NCBI RefSeq assembly: GCF_017302985.1
Contig: NZ_JAFIMU010000007.1
Span: 3,239,001 to 3,303,000, forward strand
Source: Corallococcus macrosporus
GTDB lineage: Bacteria; Myxococcota; Myxococcia; Myxococcales; Myxococcaceae
DNA length: 64,000 nt
Direction: 5' to 3'
Positions 17,223 through 25,575 of this stretch are shown here, piece after piece. The notes beneath the pieces are model-generated. The model saw only the letters and a program-made list of their open reading frames with translations, ran no database searches and was not told the DNA's origin. The position numbers and the translations under genes were made by a program. Every line of letters starts with the position of its first letter. Position 1 is the first letter of the stretch.

Positions 17223-18106
17223 GCGCCGCCGTGACCCCTGTCTCCGCCGCTGGCACGCAAGACGCGCTGCTCCAGGCGTCCGGCGTGAGCATCCGCTTCG
17301 GGGGCCTCAAGGCCCTCACGGACTTCAACCTCACCGTGCGCCAGGGGGACCTGCTGGGCCTCATCGGTCCCAACGGCGCGGGCAAGTCCACCGCGTTCAA
17401 CGTGCTCACCGGCGTGTACCAGCCCACCGAGGGCGAGGTGCGCGTGGCCGGTCAGCGGGTGAATGGCTGGGTGCCGCATCAGATCAACCACCTGGGCCTC
17501 GCGCGCACGTTCCAGAACATCCGCCTGTTCCGCGCCCTCACCGCGCTGGACAACGTGAAGGTGGCCTGCCGCGCGCAAGGCGGGCTGCACCCCGTGCGCC
17601 TGGGGCCCATGGCGAAGGCGGGTACGGCGCTGCGCAACTACCGCGACTGGTGGCGCGCGCTCTTGCTCACCCCCGGCTTCCAGGCCGAGGAGCGCGAGCT
17701 GACGCGCCAGGCGGAGCACCTGCTGGAGGTCATGGGCCTGTCGCACCGCCGCGACGAGGAGGCGAAGAACCTCCCCTACGGCGAGCAGCGCCGGCTGGAG
17801 ATTGCCCGGGCGCTGGGCACGCGCCCCAAGGTGCTGCTGCTGGACGAGCCCGCGGCGGGCATGAACACGCGCGAGAAGGCGGACCTGATGGTGCTCATCC
17901 GCCGGCTGCGCGACGAGTTCTCGCTGGGGGTGCTGGTCATCGAGCACGACATGAAGCTGGTGATGGGCATCTGCGAGCGCATCACCGTGCTGGACCACGG
18001 CGAGACCATCGCCCGAGGCGCTCCGGCGGAAGTGCGCAGCGACCGCAAGGTCATCGAGGCGTACCTGGGCGACAGCTACCTGGAGTCCCACGGAGGCGCG
18101 GCGTGA
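17219..18106 (+). CDS. livG: branched-chain amino acid ABC transporter ATPase LivG
   Basis: ATP-binding subunit of 295 residues. Walker A is GPNGAGKST (about residue 54). The LivG insert follows (HLGLARTFQNIRLFRALTALDNV), then the signature motif in the variant form YGEQRRLEIARAL, Walker B VLLLDEPAAG, and the switch His in VIEHDM. The ATG at 17219 overlaps the livM TGA; an in-frame ATG or GTG further upstream is not needed. The signature has PYGEQ instead of LSGGQ, which is normal for LivG. Confidence 0.94.
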   Translation: MSAAVTPVSAAGTQDALLQASGVSIRFGGLKALTDFNLTVRQGDLLGLIGPNGAGKSTAFNVLTGVYQPTEGEVRVAGQRVNGWVPHQINHLGLARTFQNIRLFRALTALDNVKVACRAQGGLHPVRLGPMAKAGTALRNYRDWWRALLLTPGFQAEERELTRQAEHLLEVMGLSHRRDEEAKNLPYGEQRRLEIARALGTRPKVLLLDEPAAGMNTREKADLMVLIRRLRDEFSLGVLVIEHDMKLVMGICERITVLDHGETIARGAPAEVRSDRKVIEAYLGDSYLESHGGAA

Positions 18107-18855
18107 GCGAGCCGGTGAAGGTGCTGGGCGAGCGGCGCGCGTTCGACCCGCTGCTGACGGTGCAGGACCTCCAGGTCCGCTACGGCGCCATCCAGGCGCT
18201 GCGGGGCGTGTCCCTGACGGTGGGCAAGGGCGAGATGGTGGCCCTCATCGGCGCCAACGGCGCCGGCAAGACGAGCACCCTGCGCGCGGTGAGCGGCATG
18301 CTCAAGCCGTCCGCGGGCCGCATCACGCTCGCGGGGCAGGACATCACGGGCCTCAAGGCGCACCAGCTGGTGCCGCGCGGCATGGCGCACGCGCCGGAGG
18401 GACGGGGCATCTTCCCCAACCTCACCGTGTTCGAGAACCTGGAGCTGGGCGCGTACCTGCGCAAGGACACCGCCCAGGTGCGCCAGGACATGGACAAGGG
18501 CTTCGGCCTCTTCCCGGTGCTGCGCGAGCGCCAGAAGCAGCTGGCCGGCACGCTCTCCGGCGGCGAGCAGCAGATGCTGGCCATTGCCCGGGCGCTGCTC
18601 TCCAAGCCGCAGCTGCTGCTCCTGGATGAGCCGTCCCTGGGCCTGGCGCCGCAGGTGACGGAGACCATCTTCCGCACGCTGCGCGAGGTGAACGCCACCG
18701 GCGTCAGCGTGCTCCTGGTGGAGCAGAACGCGCACCTGGCCCTCAACGCCGCCCACTACGGCTACGTGCTGGAGACGGGCGAGGTGGTGATGGCCGGCCC
18801 GGGCAAGGCGCTGCTGGACAGCGCCGAGATTCGGCGCGCGTACCTGGGCGAATAG
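18103..18855 (+). CDS. livF: branched-chain amino acid ABC transporter ATPase LivF
   Basis: Second ATP-binding subunit, 250 residues. Walker A is GANGAGKTST, the signature LSGGEQQMLAIARAL, Walker B LLLLDEPSLGLAP and the switch region LLVEQNAHLAL, all typical of LivF. The start is a GTG whose last two bases begin the livG TGA (GTGA overlap), so all five genes from livK to livF are tightly linked. A perfect 11-bp hairpin 36 bases after the stop closes the operon. Confidence 0.94.
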   Translation: MSEPVKVLGERRAFDPLLTVQDLQVRYGAIQALRGVSLTVGKGEMVALIGANGAGKTSTLRAVSGMLKPSAGRITLAGQDITGLKAHQLVPRGMAHAPEGRGIFPNLTVFENLELGAYLRKDTAQVRQDMDKGFGLFPVLRERQKQLAGTLSGGEQQMLAIARALLSKPQLLLLDEPSLGLAPQVTETIFRTLREVNATGVSVLLVEQNAHLALNAAHYGYVLETGEVVMAGPGKALLDSAEIRRAYLGE

Positions 18856-18891
18856 CCCTCCCGCGCCGACTTTCCGGCTCCGCCGCGTTGT

Positions 18892-18917
18892 CCGCCCCCG
18901 GACGCTTCCGGGGGCGG
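18892..18917 (+). terminator. terminator hairpin after liv operon
   Basis: A perfect 11-base inverted repeat: CCGCCCCCGGA (18892-18902), loop cgct, TCCGGGGGCGG (18907-18917). No U-tract follows. Confidence 0.7.
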
Positions 18918-19034
18918 GGCGCGGGCAAGTTCCTCGCGCCGTGCCGAAACTCGGGTAGTCAGCGGCGGAGCACTTCGTCTAGCGTCCGACAGGACTCTCC
19001 GTCTCACTCCTCTTCCCTCTCAGGAAGCGTGCCC

Positions 19035-19796
19035 ATGCGTCCGTTGTCCCGCCTCCTCCTCGCCTCGCTCACCACCCTCGCGCTCATCGCCGGGGCTTGC
19101 GCCAACCAGCAGAAGACCGACGGCTCCTCGGGAGGAACCGGGGGTCCCCAGGCCATGTCCACCATTGAGGACGTGCCCAACGAGGGCTCCGCGGACGGCA
19201 CCGCCGCGGCCCCCGCCCCGGCCTTCAAGCCCTACGAGGCCACGGAAGGCTTCACCATCGGCATGCCCGCGGAGCCCCAGGTGGAGCGCAAGCAGGTTCC
19301 GCTGGGCGCCAACACCGTGAACACCGCCGCGTTCTCCTCGCGCACCGAGGACGGCACCATCTACTCCATCAGCACCGCGGACTACCCGGAGAAGCTGGTG
19401 GCGAGCCGTCCTCCGGAGGCCCTGCTGAACGAGGGCAAGGACGGCCTGGTGAAGCAGGTCCAGGGCACCATCAAGGAAGAGGCCGACGTCACCCTCGATG
19501 GCTACCCCGGCAAGTCCTACACCGTCACGTCGCCGGTGGTGGGTGAGCTGAAGGCCCGCAACTTCCTGGTGGGCCCGCGCCTGTACACGCTGCTGGTCAT
19601 CTACAACCCCAACCACCCCAACACCACGGCGGACGCGTTCCTCACCTCGCTGAAGCTGGTGAACCCGCCCCCGGCCATCACCACGGCCACCCCGGACGCC
19701 GGCACGTCCATGGACGCGGGCACGGTCGAGGGCATGGACGCGGGCACCGGCACCGACGCGGGCACCACGACGCCGCGCCGCCGCAAGGCGAAGTAG
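19035..19796 (+). CDS. lipoprotein with Asp-Ala-Gly tail (hypothetical)
   Basis: Lipoprotein of 253 residues. The signal peptide ends in a lipobox-like IAGACANQQ. The mature middle (about 70-210) is a compact alpha/beta region (GFTIGMPAEPQVERKQVPL, ADVTLDGYPGKSYTVTS) without a family I can name with certainty. The C-terminal tail has repeated Asp-Ala-Gly units (PDAGTSMDAGTVEGMDAG) and ends in a basic RRRKAK. ATG 19035 was chosen because the open frame upstream lacks coding character and this start gives a clean signal peptide. It is downstream of, but separated by a terminator from, the liv operon. Confidence 0.78.
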   Translation: MRPLSRLLLASLTTLALIAGACANQQKTDGSSGGTGGPQAMSTIEDVPNEGSADGTAAAPAPAFKPYEATEGFTIGMPAEPQVERKQVPLGANTVNTAAFSSRTEDGTIYSISTADYPEKLVASRPPEALLNEGKDGLVKQVQGTIKEEADVTLDGYPGKSYTVTSPVVGELKARNFLVGPRLYTLLVIYNPNHPNTTADAFLTSLKLVNPPPAITTATPDAGTSMDAGTVEGMDAGTGTDAGTTTPRRRKAK

Positions 19797-19810
19797 TCGC
19801 AAGACACTGA

Positions 19811-19843
19811 CGCGACGCTCCCACAAGGCTCGGGGGCGTCGCG
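19811..19843 (+). terminator. terminator hairpin
   Basis: CGCGACGC (19811-19818) pairs perfectly with GCGTCGCG (19836-19843), with further CCC/GGG pairing inside. It lies 14 bases after the lipoprotein stop. Confidence 0.6.
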
Positions 19844-19982
19844 CGGTGTGGGTGTGTTCACCGGTCCGCGTGGAGAGTGTCGGGCCCTGCCGGTCCGCCT
19901 CCGCCGGATTCCGCCCGCTGGATTGCTCCTGGGTCCCCCGTCCCTACCTTTCGCGCGGGGATACGACAGGGGGCGCAATCAC

Positions 19983-22397
19983 ATGATGTCCTGGGTGGGA
20001 GCCCTGCTGACCACGGTGGTGGCGGCGGGTGGGGTGCCCATGGTGCCGGCTGGCGGGGGCAATGCCCTGACGCTGCCGGCGCATCGGCACGCGGTGCGAA
20101 TCGAGACAGGCAACGGGCATGCGCCCACGTGGCTCCTGGCCATCCAGCAGCAGGGGGCGGAAGGGGAGGGGCTGAACCTCTTCCGCTCCGAGGACGGCTT
20201 CGGGAGCTTCACGAAGCTGGCCCCCATCCAGCCGGATGCGTCGCACCACGACCGCGCGGAGCTGGTCGCGGTGGGGCGGGACGTGGCGATGGTCTACGCG
20301 TACGAGGGGCCTTCACTGGCCGCGTCGTCGCGGCACGACGTGTACTTCCAGTGGTGGCGCTACGACGCGGCGCAGGACACCTGGGCGCCGGAGCCGGCGG
20401 TGCGGGTGTTCAACGCGGACAGCACCCAGGCGTACTCGCGGGCCCTGCTGGCGCGGGACTCGAAGGGGCGGCTGTGGGTGCAGGCGTTCCGGCTGGAGGC
20501 GGACGGCGGCGCCACCGCGGTGGTGGCGGTGTCCACCGACAACGGCGCCAGCTTCCAGAGACAGCCGGACCTGGGGCGGACGCGGAAGCGGGGCGGGGGG
20601 CGGCTCTTGAGCGTGGGGTCGAAGCTCGTCTTCTTCTGGGCCATGCACGACGGCTTCGAGCCCACGCGGATGCGGGTGCGTGACGCGGCGGATCCGCTGG
20701 ACACGTGGGGGCCGCAGCGGGACGCGTTCTCCGACGGCATCTACCACGGCGCGGCGCTGAGCGCGGTGGAGGACGGCAAGGGCGGCATCCACCTGGTCTA
20801 CAAGGACGAGACGGAGCGGCTGTATTACCGGCGCTTCGACGGGACGTCGTTCGGCTCGCGCATCCTGGTGGAGGGGACACCGGACTGGGCGTTGCAGCCG
20901 GCCGTCACGCGCATCGGGGATGCGCTGTATGTCTTCTACAATCACTTCCAGACGGCCACGGATTACGAAGTCCAGGTGCGGGTGCTGCGCGACGGCGTGT
21001 TCAGCGCGCCGGTGACGCTGGACTCGCGCACGAGCTTCAAGGGCTACCTGAGCACGCTGGACGTGCTGCCGGACAGTGTCACGGAGGTGCCGTGCTTCTA
21101 CGGAGACGCGGTGGACGCGAACTCCAGCGGCCGGGTGATGCGCGTGGCCCTGCCTCGTCAGCCGGAAGGAGGCGGTGGCTCCGGGCAGGACGGCGGGACG
21201 CCGGACGCGGGTTCGGGCGTGGACGCGGGGACGCCGGATGCGGGCACGGGCGCGGATGGCGGTGTGGATGCGGGGACGCCGGACGCGGGGTCGGGCGTGG
21301 ACGCGGGGACGCCGGACGCGGGCTCGGATGGCGGCGTGGACGCGGGGACGCCGCCGGTGGACGGCGGGGTGCAGGGGCCGGTGACGCTGGAGCCGGTGTT
21401 CACGAACACGACGCACGAGGTGCTGGCGGTGGACGGCGCGGGCACGGTGTACGCGCTGGCGCTGGACGGGAGCCGCTCGAAGCTGTGGGCGAGCACGGAT
21501 GGCGGGCGCACCTTCAGCGCGAGAGGGCAGGGGGTGGGCGGCGCGTCGTTCTGGGTGATGGCGGTGCTGAAGGACGGGACGTTGCTGGCGCAGATGAGCC
21601 GCAGCGGCAGCTACCACCTGGAGCGCTCCACGGACGGAGGGGCGACATGGGCGGATGTTGCATCGCTGGGGAACTACCGCGCGATGTCGCCCGCGAGCTT
21701 CGCGGAGCTGGGCGGCACGGTGTTCTTCCTGGAGTACCAGACGTTCACCTCGTCGAGCACGCCGCTGCGGCTGTGGGCGAGCACGGACGGCGGAGCGACG
21801 TGGGCGGTACGGGCCACGTTCCAGGAGCACCGGCACGGCACGGCGCTGTACGCGGACCCGACGCGAAGCGTGTTGTGGGCCACGTTCGGCAGCAGCAGCA
21901 CGCAGGCGGCGGTGGTGCGCTCGACGGACGGGGGGCGCACGTGGACGAAGGTGATGGGCGGCTACGCGGCCAACGCGGTGACGGGGACGGTGTTGTCGGG
22001 AGGGGAGCTGCTGTTGGGGCAGTCCACGCTCTACGAGCCGGAGCACCCGAAGCTCCTGCGCGTGTACGCGAGTGGAAGGGTAGACGCGCTGATGACGCTG
22101 CCGGGGCCGGCGTACTCACTGGACGCGCTGGCGGGAGGCGGCTTCGTGATGGGAACGGCGAGGGCGGACGTGGGAGACATCCAGCCCGCATCGGACGTCT
22201 ACGCGCGCCTGTTCACGAGCACGGACGGAGTGACGTGGGTTGAGGCCCGGAGATACGAGCGGGCCGGAAGCACCTCCCTGGCAAGAGCGGAGGTCTGGGG
22301 CGTGCTGGCCAACGGAGACCTGGTGGTGCGAGCGGAGAACCTGATGGGCTTCGGAACCGGAGGAAAGGGGTTCCAGGTCCTGCGGGTGAAGCGCTGA
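19983..22397 (+). CDS. secreted BNR/Asp-box beta-propeller protein
   Basis: Secreted protein of 804 residues. A weak signal peptide is followed by two regions of beta-propeller type separated by an Asp-Ala-Gly-Gly linker (about residues 400-460). Asp-box repeats SxDxGxxF/W occur in both halves: STDNGASF, STDGGRTF, STDGGATWA (twice), STDGGRTWT and STDGVTW. Such repeats occur in sialidases, Vps10-like and photosystem assembly factors, but no catalytic Arg triad or Tyr/Glu pair of sialidase was identified, so an enzymatic role is not claimed. Two adjacent ATGs (19983, 19986) are possible starts. Confidence 0.82.
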   Translation: MMSWVGALLTTVVAAGGVPMVPAGGGNALTLPAHRHAVRIETGNGHAPTWLLAIQQQGAEGEGLNLFRSEDGFGSFTKLAPIQPDASHHDRAELVAVGRDVAMVYAYEGPSLAASSRHDVYFQWWRYDAAQDTWAPEPAVRVFNADSTQAYSRALLARDSKGRLWVQAFRLEADGGATAVVAVSTDNGASFQRQPDLGRTRKRGGGRLLSVGSKLVFFWAMHDGFEPTRMRVRDAADPLDTWGPQRDAFSDGIYHGAALSAVEDGKGGIHLVYKDETERLYYRRFDGTSFGSRILVEGTPDWALQPAVTRIGDALYVFYNHFQTATDYEVQVRVLRDGVFSAPVTLDSRTSFKGYLSTLDVLPDSVTEVPCFYGDAVDANSSGRVMRVALPRQPEGGGGSGQDGGTPDAGSGVDAGTPDAGTGADGGVDAGTPDAGSGVDAGTPDAGSDGGVDAGTPPVDGGVQGPVTLEPVFTNTTHEVLAVDGAGTVYALALDGSRSKLWASTDGGRTFSARGQGVGGASFWVMAVLKDGTLLAQMSRSGSYHLERSTDGGATWADVASLGNYRAMSPASFAELGGTVFFLEYQTFTSSSTPLRLWASTDGGATWAVRATFQEHRHGTALYADPTRSVLWATFGSSSTQAAVVRSTDGGRTWTKVMGGYAANAVTGTVLSGGELLLGQSTLYEPEHPKLLRVYASGRVDALMTLPGPAYSLDALAGGGFVMGTARADVGDIQPASDVYARLFTSTDGVTWVEARRYERAGSTSLARAEVWGVLANGDLVVRAENLMGFGTGGKGFQVLRVKR
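21194..21355 (+). repeat. tandem GC-rich repeats encoding the Asp-Ala-Gly linker
   Basis: Repeated units based on gacgcggggacgccgga, interspersed with gatggcggtgtg-like blocks, encode TPDAGSGVDAG-type linker. Similar linkers join domains in other myxobacterial surface proteins. The DNA repeats could expand or contract by slippage. Confidence 0.75.
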
Positions 22398-22406
22398 GCA
22401 ACGGCG

Positions 22407-22435
22407 TCACGGTGGGGCGCGGTGCCCCACCGTGA
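22407..22435. terminator. bidirectional terminator, perfect 12-bp stem
   Basis: TCACGGTGGGGC (22407-22418), a 5-base loop, then GCCCCACCGTGA (22424-22435). It sits between the convergent stops of the BNR protein (+) and the MopE-like lipoprotein (-). Confidence 0.75.
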
Positions 22436-22444
22436 GCCGGTTTG

Positions 22445-24580
22445 TTACGGAGGAGGCGGAGGCGGCGCGGACATCAAGTGGAAGACGTTGCCGAAGTTAC
22501 CAACGGCCCAGATGTCACCGGGGTTGGTGCCTGCAATGTCATACAGGCTCCCTCCAGCAAGAGCGAACTTTTGCCAGGCGATGCCATTCCAGTGATAAAT
22601 GTTTCCGGCTGCCGTTGTAATGTAGATGGAGCCTTCGCCAAACGCGAGCACGCTCGTGAATTGCTCCGTGACGCCCTGGGGGCTTACCTCCGTCGTCCAG
22701 GAACTACCCCCGGTCCATTTGATCAACGCCCCTGAGTCACCGACTGCATAAGCCAGGCGCGGCGTGACGACCTGCACCCCTCTCAACCAAGGCGTGTTGT
22801 TGGGAACCGTGGAGGTACTCCAAGTCGTCGCTCCTGATGCGCGTTCAAGAACGAGGCCCTGGTTGGGAGGGGAGCTATTTGAAATGCTACCCACAGCGAA
22901 GAGCCGGTCAGTCAGCGTGCCCGAAACGTCGAAGAGGGGCTTTTTGCTCTGGTTCGTGACGGCGGCCGAATTGACGCCTCCATCCCAATTGAAGGTTCTG
23001 CCGTCGTCCCCGTTGTTGGCGCTTGTGACGCCGATGAGTTGGACGCCGCCATCCGTGGGAAAGCCAATCAGACCCGTCGTAGTGCCGGATGCCGAGGGCG
23101 GCTTGACCGGCGTGCAATCGACACTGGTCGGTGTCTGGATGGTCAGGACGTCGTCTTCACCGCCAATGTAAGCAGTCTCATTGCGTGAGTCCGCCCAAAC
23201 GCTGTAGAGCGGGCGAGATGTGGTGCCGCCGGGGCACTTGCCCGCGAGGACCGTGAAGTCCGTGTCGCCAGGCCGTTTGAAGGCGCGGGTCGAGTCATCT
23301 CCCACGACCCAGACACCGCCGTCGCCATAGAGTGAGATGCTGCGCAGCGCAGCTCCTCCGTCGTTGACGGACTCGGGGATCCAATTAGGTCCTCCATTGG
23401 GGCATGCGCCTTCGTCCGTAACCGTGTTGCAATTGTTGTCTTCTCCGTCACAGAGTTCATCCGCGTTGGGATGGGTGAAGGGATTGCCATCATTGCAATC
23501 CGCTCCGGCATCAGCGACGTATGTCACGGTGCTGGTGCTGGGATCGACGCACGTCACCTGCTTGCCGGTGTCACGGCCGTAGCGGTCCCCATCTCCATCC
23601 GGGTACCAGGTAGGAATCGCGTCAGGCGGCTTGCAGAAGGTCCCGCTGTTATCGGGTTTGCATTGCGTGGTGCTGTTCGCGCATTGGTATGTCGTATCCG
23701 TGCAGGTCGTGCCGACGCTGAAGCCTTCGTCCTTGCCAGCAACGCAGTTGTCGTCCTTGTCGTTGCAGATCTCCGTGACGCCGGGATGGACGGCGGGATC
23801 GCCGTCGTTGCAGTCGTCGGACGGCGCGCCCAACTGCAGCCGATTCGGCGGCAAGGTCGCCGTGCAGACGAACACCTGGCCCTTCGCAGGATCGGCGTGA
23901 CCGTCCTGGTCTTCGTCCACCAGCGCGAGCTTTGCATCGGGTGTGAAGCATTCGGCTTGCTGGACGTTGCCTGCTACGCATCGATAGGTGCCCGTGCAGC
24001 TGTTGCTCTCGTTAGTGCACCTCCCGCCGATATTGAAGCCCTCGTCCTTCTCGCCATCGCAGTTGTCGTCCGTGTCGTTGCACAGCTCCGCGGCGCCCGG
24101 ATTGGTGGCCTTGCCCAACTCCGTTGGGGCGTCGTTGCAGTCAGTGCCCCCCCCCTCCTTGGGGACATAGCCATCCAGGTCCATGTCCGGAGCCGCGACC
24201 GTGAGGCGCAGTTCCGGAGTCTTGCCTTCCTTCCCGCTGCCTTTCGAGACGGTGATGCCCTCCTTGTTATTGCGCACGGAGTTCCCGCCGCACTGCTTGT
24301 TCACCGGCAGCGCCTCGAAGGCATCCGCCCTCACGGAGATGGTCGTGCCCCACTTCTCCGGCACCAGGACGCCCACCACGATTTCGCCGTCGGGGGTGGC
24401 GTTCTTCTCGCGGACCGACACGTCCGTCGCGAGCGTGTCCCCACTGGCGTCATCCGTGGCCGTGACCCGCACGCAACCCGGAACGAACTGGGTGTACGTA
24501 ACCACGACCTTCACCCCGTCCTGGGGATCCTTACAGCCCGCGAGGGCCCACAGCGGCAGCAGCAGAAGAAGGCGTTTCAT
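22445..24580 (-). CDS. MopE-like calcium/metal-motif lipoprotein with propeller
   Basis: Lipoprotein of 711 residues (signal peptide, lipobox LAGC). The N-terminal ~130 residues are beta-rich. From ~135 to ~370 there are three to four MopE-type putative metal-binding units (DCNDAPTELGK... ELCNDTDDNCDGEKDEG, DCNDGDPAVHPG... CNDKDDNCVAGKDEG, DCNDGNPFTHPNADELCDGEDNNC), separated by Cys-rich inserts. The C-terminal half is a beta-propeller-like repeat region with many Trp/Gly-Asp motifs (WVVGDDS, AYAVGDSGALIKW, IWAVGNFGNVFHL). It ends in a polyproline tail. A surface-exposed role is likely but the function is unknown. Confidence 0.85.
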   Translation of the reverse strand: MKRLLLLLPLWALAGCKDPQDGVKVVVTYTQFVPGCVRVTATDDASGDTLATDVSVREKNATPDGEIVVGVLVPEKWGTTISVRADAFEALPVNKQCGGNSVRNNKEGITVSKGSGKEGKTPELRLTVAAPDMDLDGYVPKEGGGTDCNDAPTELGKATNPGAAELCNDTDDNCDGEKDEGFNIGGRCTNESNSCTGTYRCVAGNVQQAECFTPDAKLALVDEDQDGHADPAKGQVFVCTATLPPNRLQLGAPSDDCNDGDPAVHPGVTEICNDKDDNCVAGKDEGFSVGTTCTDTTYQCANSTTQCKPDNSGTFCKPPDAIPTWYPDGDGDRYGRDTGKQVTCVDPSTSTVTYVADAGADCNDGNPFTHPNADELCDGEDNNCNTVTDEGACPNGGPNWIPESVNDGGAALRSISLYGDGGVWVVGDDSTRAFKRPGDTDFTVLAGKCPGGTTSRPLYSVWADSRNETAYIGGEDDVLTIQTPTSVDCTPVKPPSASGTTTGLIGFPTDGGVQLIGVTSANNGDDGRTFNWDGGVNSAAVTNQSKKPLFDVSGTLTDRLFAVGSISNSSPPNQGLVLERASGATTWSTSTVPNNTPWLRGVQVVTPRLAYAVGDSGALIKWTGGSSWTTEVSPQGVTEQFTSVLAFGEGSIYITTAAGNIYHWNGIAWQKFALAGGSLYDIAGTNPGDIWAVGNFGNVFHLMSAPPPPPP

Positions 24581-24658
24581 GGGCGCCCATCCTACCGGCC
24601 CTTCCCCCCGCGTGTGAGTCCCTGACCCTCTCTTGAATCCTCAAGGGATGACGCCGCC

Positions 24659-25312
24659 TCAACGCCCCTTCGGGAAATCCGAATACACCACCGCCAGCCG
24701 GGCATCCGCCGCCAGGCTCGCCGGCGTCACCAGCTCCAGGTCCAGCGGCACCGGACCGCCGTAGCGCTCCGCCATCTCCCGCTTCAGGCCCGCCACGTCC
24801 AGGTCGCCCAGCCGCTCCATCCTGCCGTACTCCACCCCCGCCCCCGCCGCGTACGCCTTGCGCACCAGCTCCGAGCAGTACATCGCCTCGTCCCCCCACC
24901 CGAAGAGCGCGTCGTACGGCTTGCCCAGGTGCCGCTTCGCCTCCTCCACCGCCCGCGCCTTCGCCGCGTCGTCCACCCCTTGTGGCCGCATCACCAGCAG
25001 CCGCCCCTTCACGCCGCGCGCCTTCCACCGCGCGAAGGGCGTGCGCTTCACCGGCTGCACGGCCTCCACCACGAACACCCCCTCCGGCGTCACCTCCACC
25101 AGCCCCACGTGCGACAGCGGGCTGTGCGTGGCCACCTGGATGGGCTTCGACTGGCGCGATCCCGACGTCTGGAACACCACGTCCCCCGTCCGCACCCGCG
25201 CCGCCACGGCTTCCACGCCGCGCGGCGCCGCCTCCGAACCGCGGGCCACCAGCCACGTCGCCCCCACCAGCACGAGGGCCAGCAGCCACAAACCCCTCAC
25301 AAGCACGCGCAT
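24659..25312 (-). CDS. YiiX-like (permuted NlpC/P60) papain-fold protein
   Basis: Protein of 217 residues with an N-terminal signal anchor (LVRGLWLLALVLVGATWLVA). The order of conserved blocks matches the YiiX/DUF830 permuted papain-like family: GDVVFQTSGSRQS, then a conserved His in SPLSHVGLV, a VVEAVQPVKRTP strand, and a Cys in MYCSELVRKAY. Family members act on amide or lipid substrates, but the substrate here is unknown. ATG 25312 was chosen because residues before it are low-complexity; upstream frames extend to 25399. The gene is divergent from the histidine kinase at 25576. Confidence 0.82.
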   Translation of the reverse strand: MRVLVRGLWLLALVLVGATWLVARGSEAAPRGVEAVAARVRTGDVVFQTSGSRQSKPIQVATHSPLSHVGLVEVTPEGVFVVEAVQPVKRTPFARWKARGVKGRLLVMRPQGVDDAAKARAVEEAKRHLGKPYDALFGWGDEAMYCSELVRKAYAAGAGVEYGRMERLGDLDVAGLKREMAERYGGPVPLDLELVTPASLAADARLAVVYSDFPKGR

Positions 25313-25451
25313 CCGCACATCCCTTCGGGCGGTTCCATCCGTCCACCCACCCCCAGTGCAGCCCCGGTGCCAGCCCCTCCCGAGCCACATTTCACACACC
25401 GTATGTCCCGGTCCCTCCCGACCCTGGGTCAGAACGTGGTAAACCTGGGGA

Positions 25452-25510
25452 ACCTACTTATTGCAGTGATTCAAGAATAGTGTGGCATTGTCGTAAATTT
25501 TAAGGTAGGT
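25452..25510. promoter_or_regulatory. AT-rich regulatory region with imperfect inverted repeat
   Basis: A conspicuously AT-rich island in GC-rich surroundings, between the divergent YiiX-like gene and histidine kinase gene. ACCTACTTA (25452-25460) and TAAGGTAGGT (25501-25510) form an imperfect inverted repeat around a TTGCAG / CGTAAATTTTAA core. It probably carries the promoter and an operator. Confidence 0.45.
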
Positions 25511-25575
25511 AGGGAACACCCGCGATCCGGCTCTTCGGGCTCGCGGCAGAGGGGGGTTCATCGGAGGAATTCGTC

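Noticed and set aside
25440..25560. AT-rich stretch considered as a replication origin
   Set aside because: Too short, no DnaA-box cluster and no dnaA/dnaN or parAB genes nearby.
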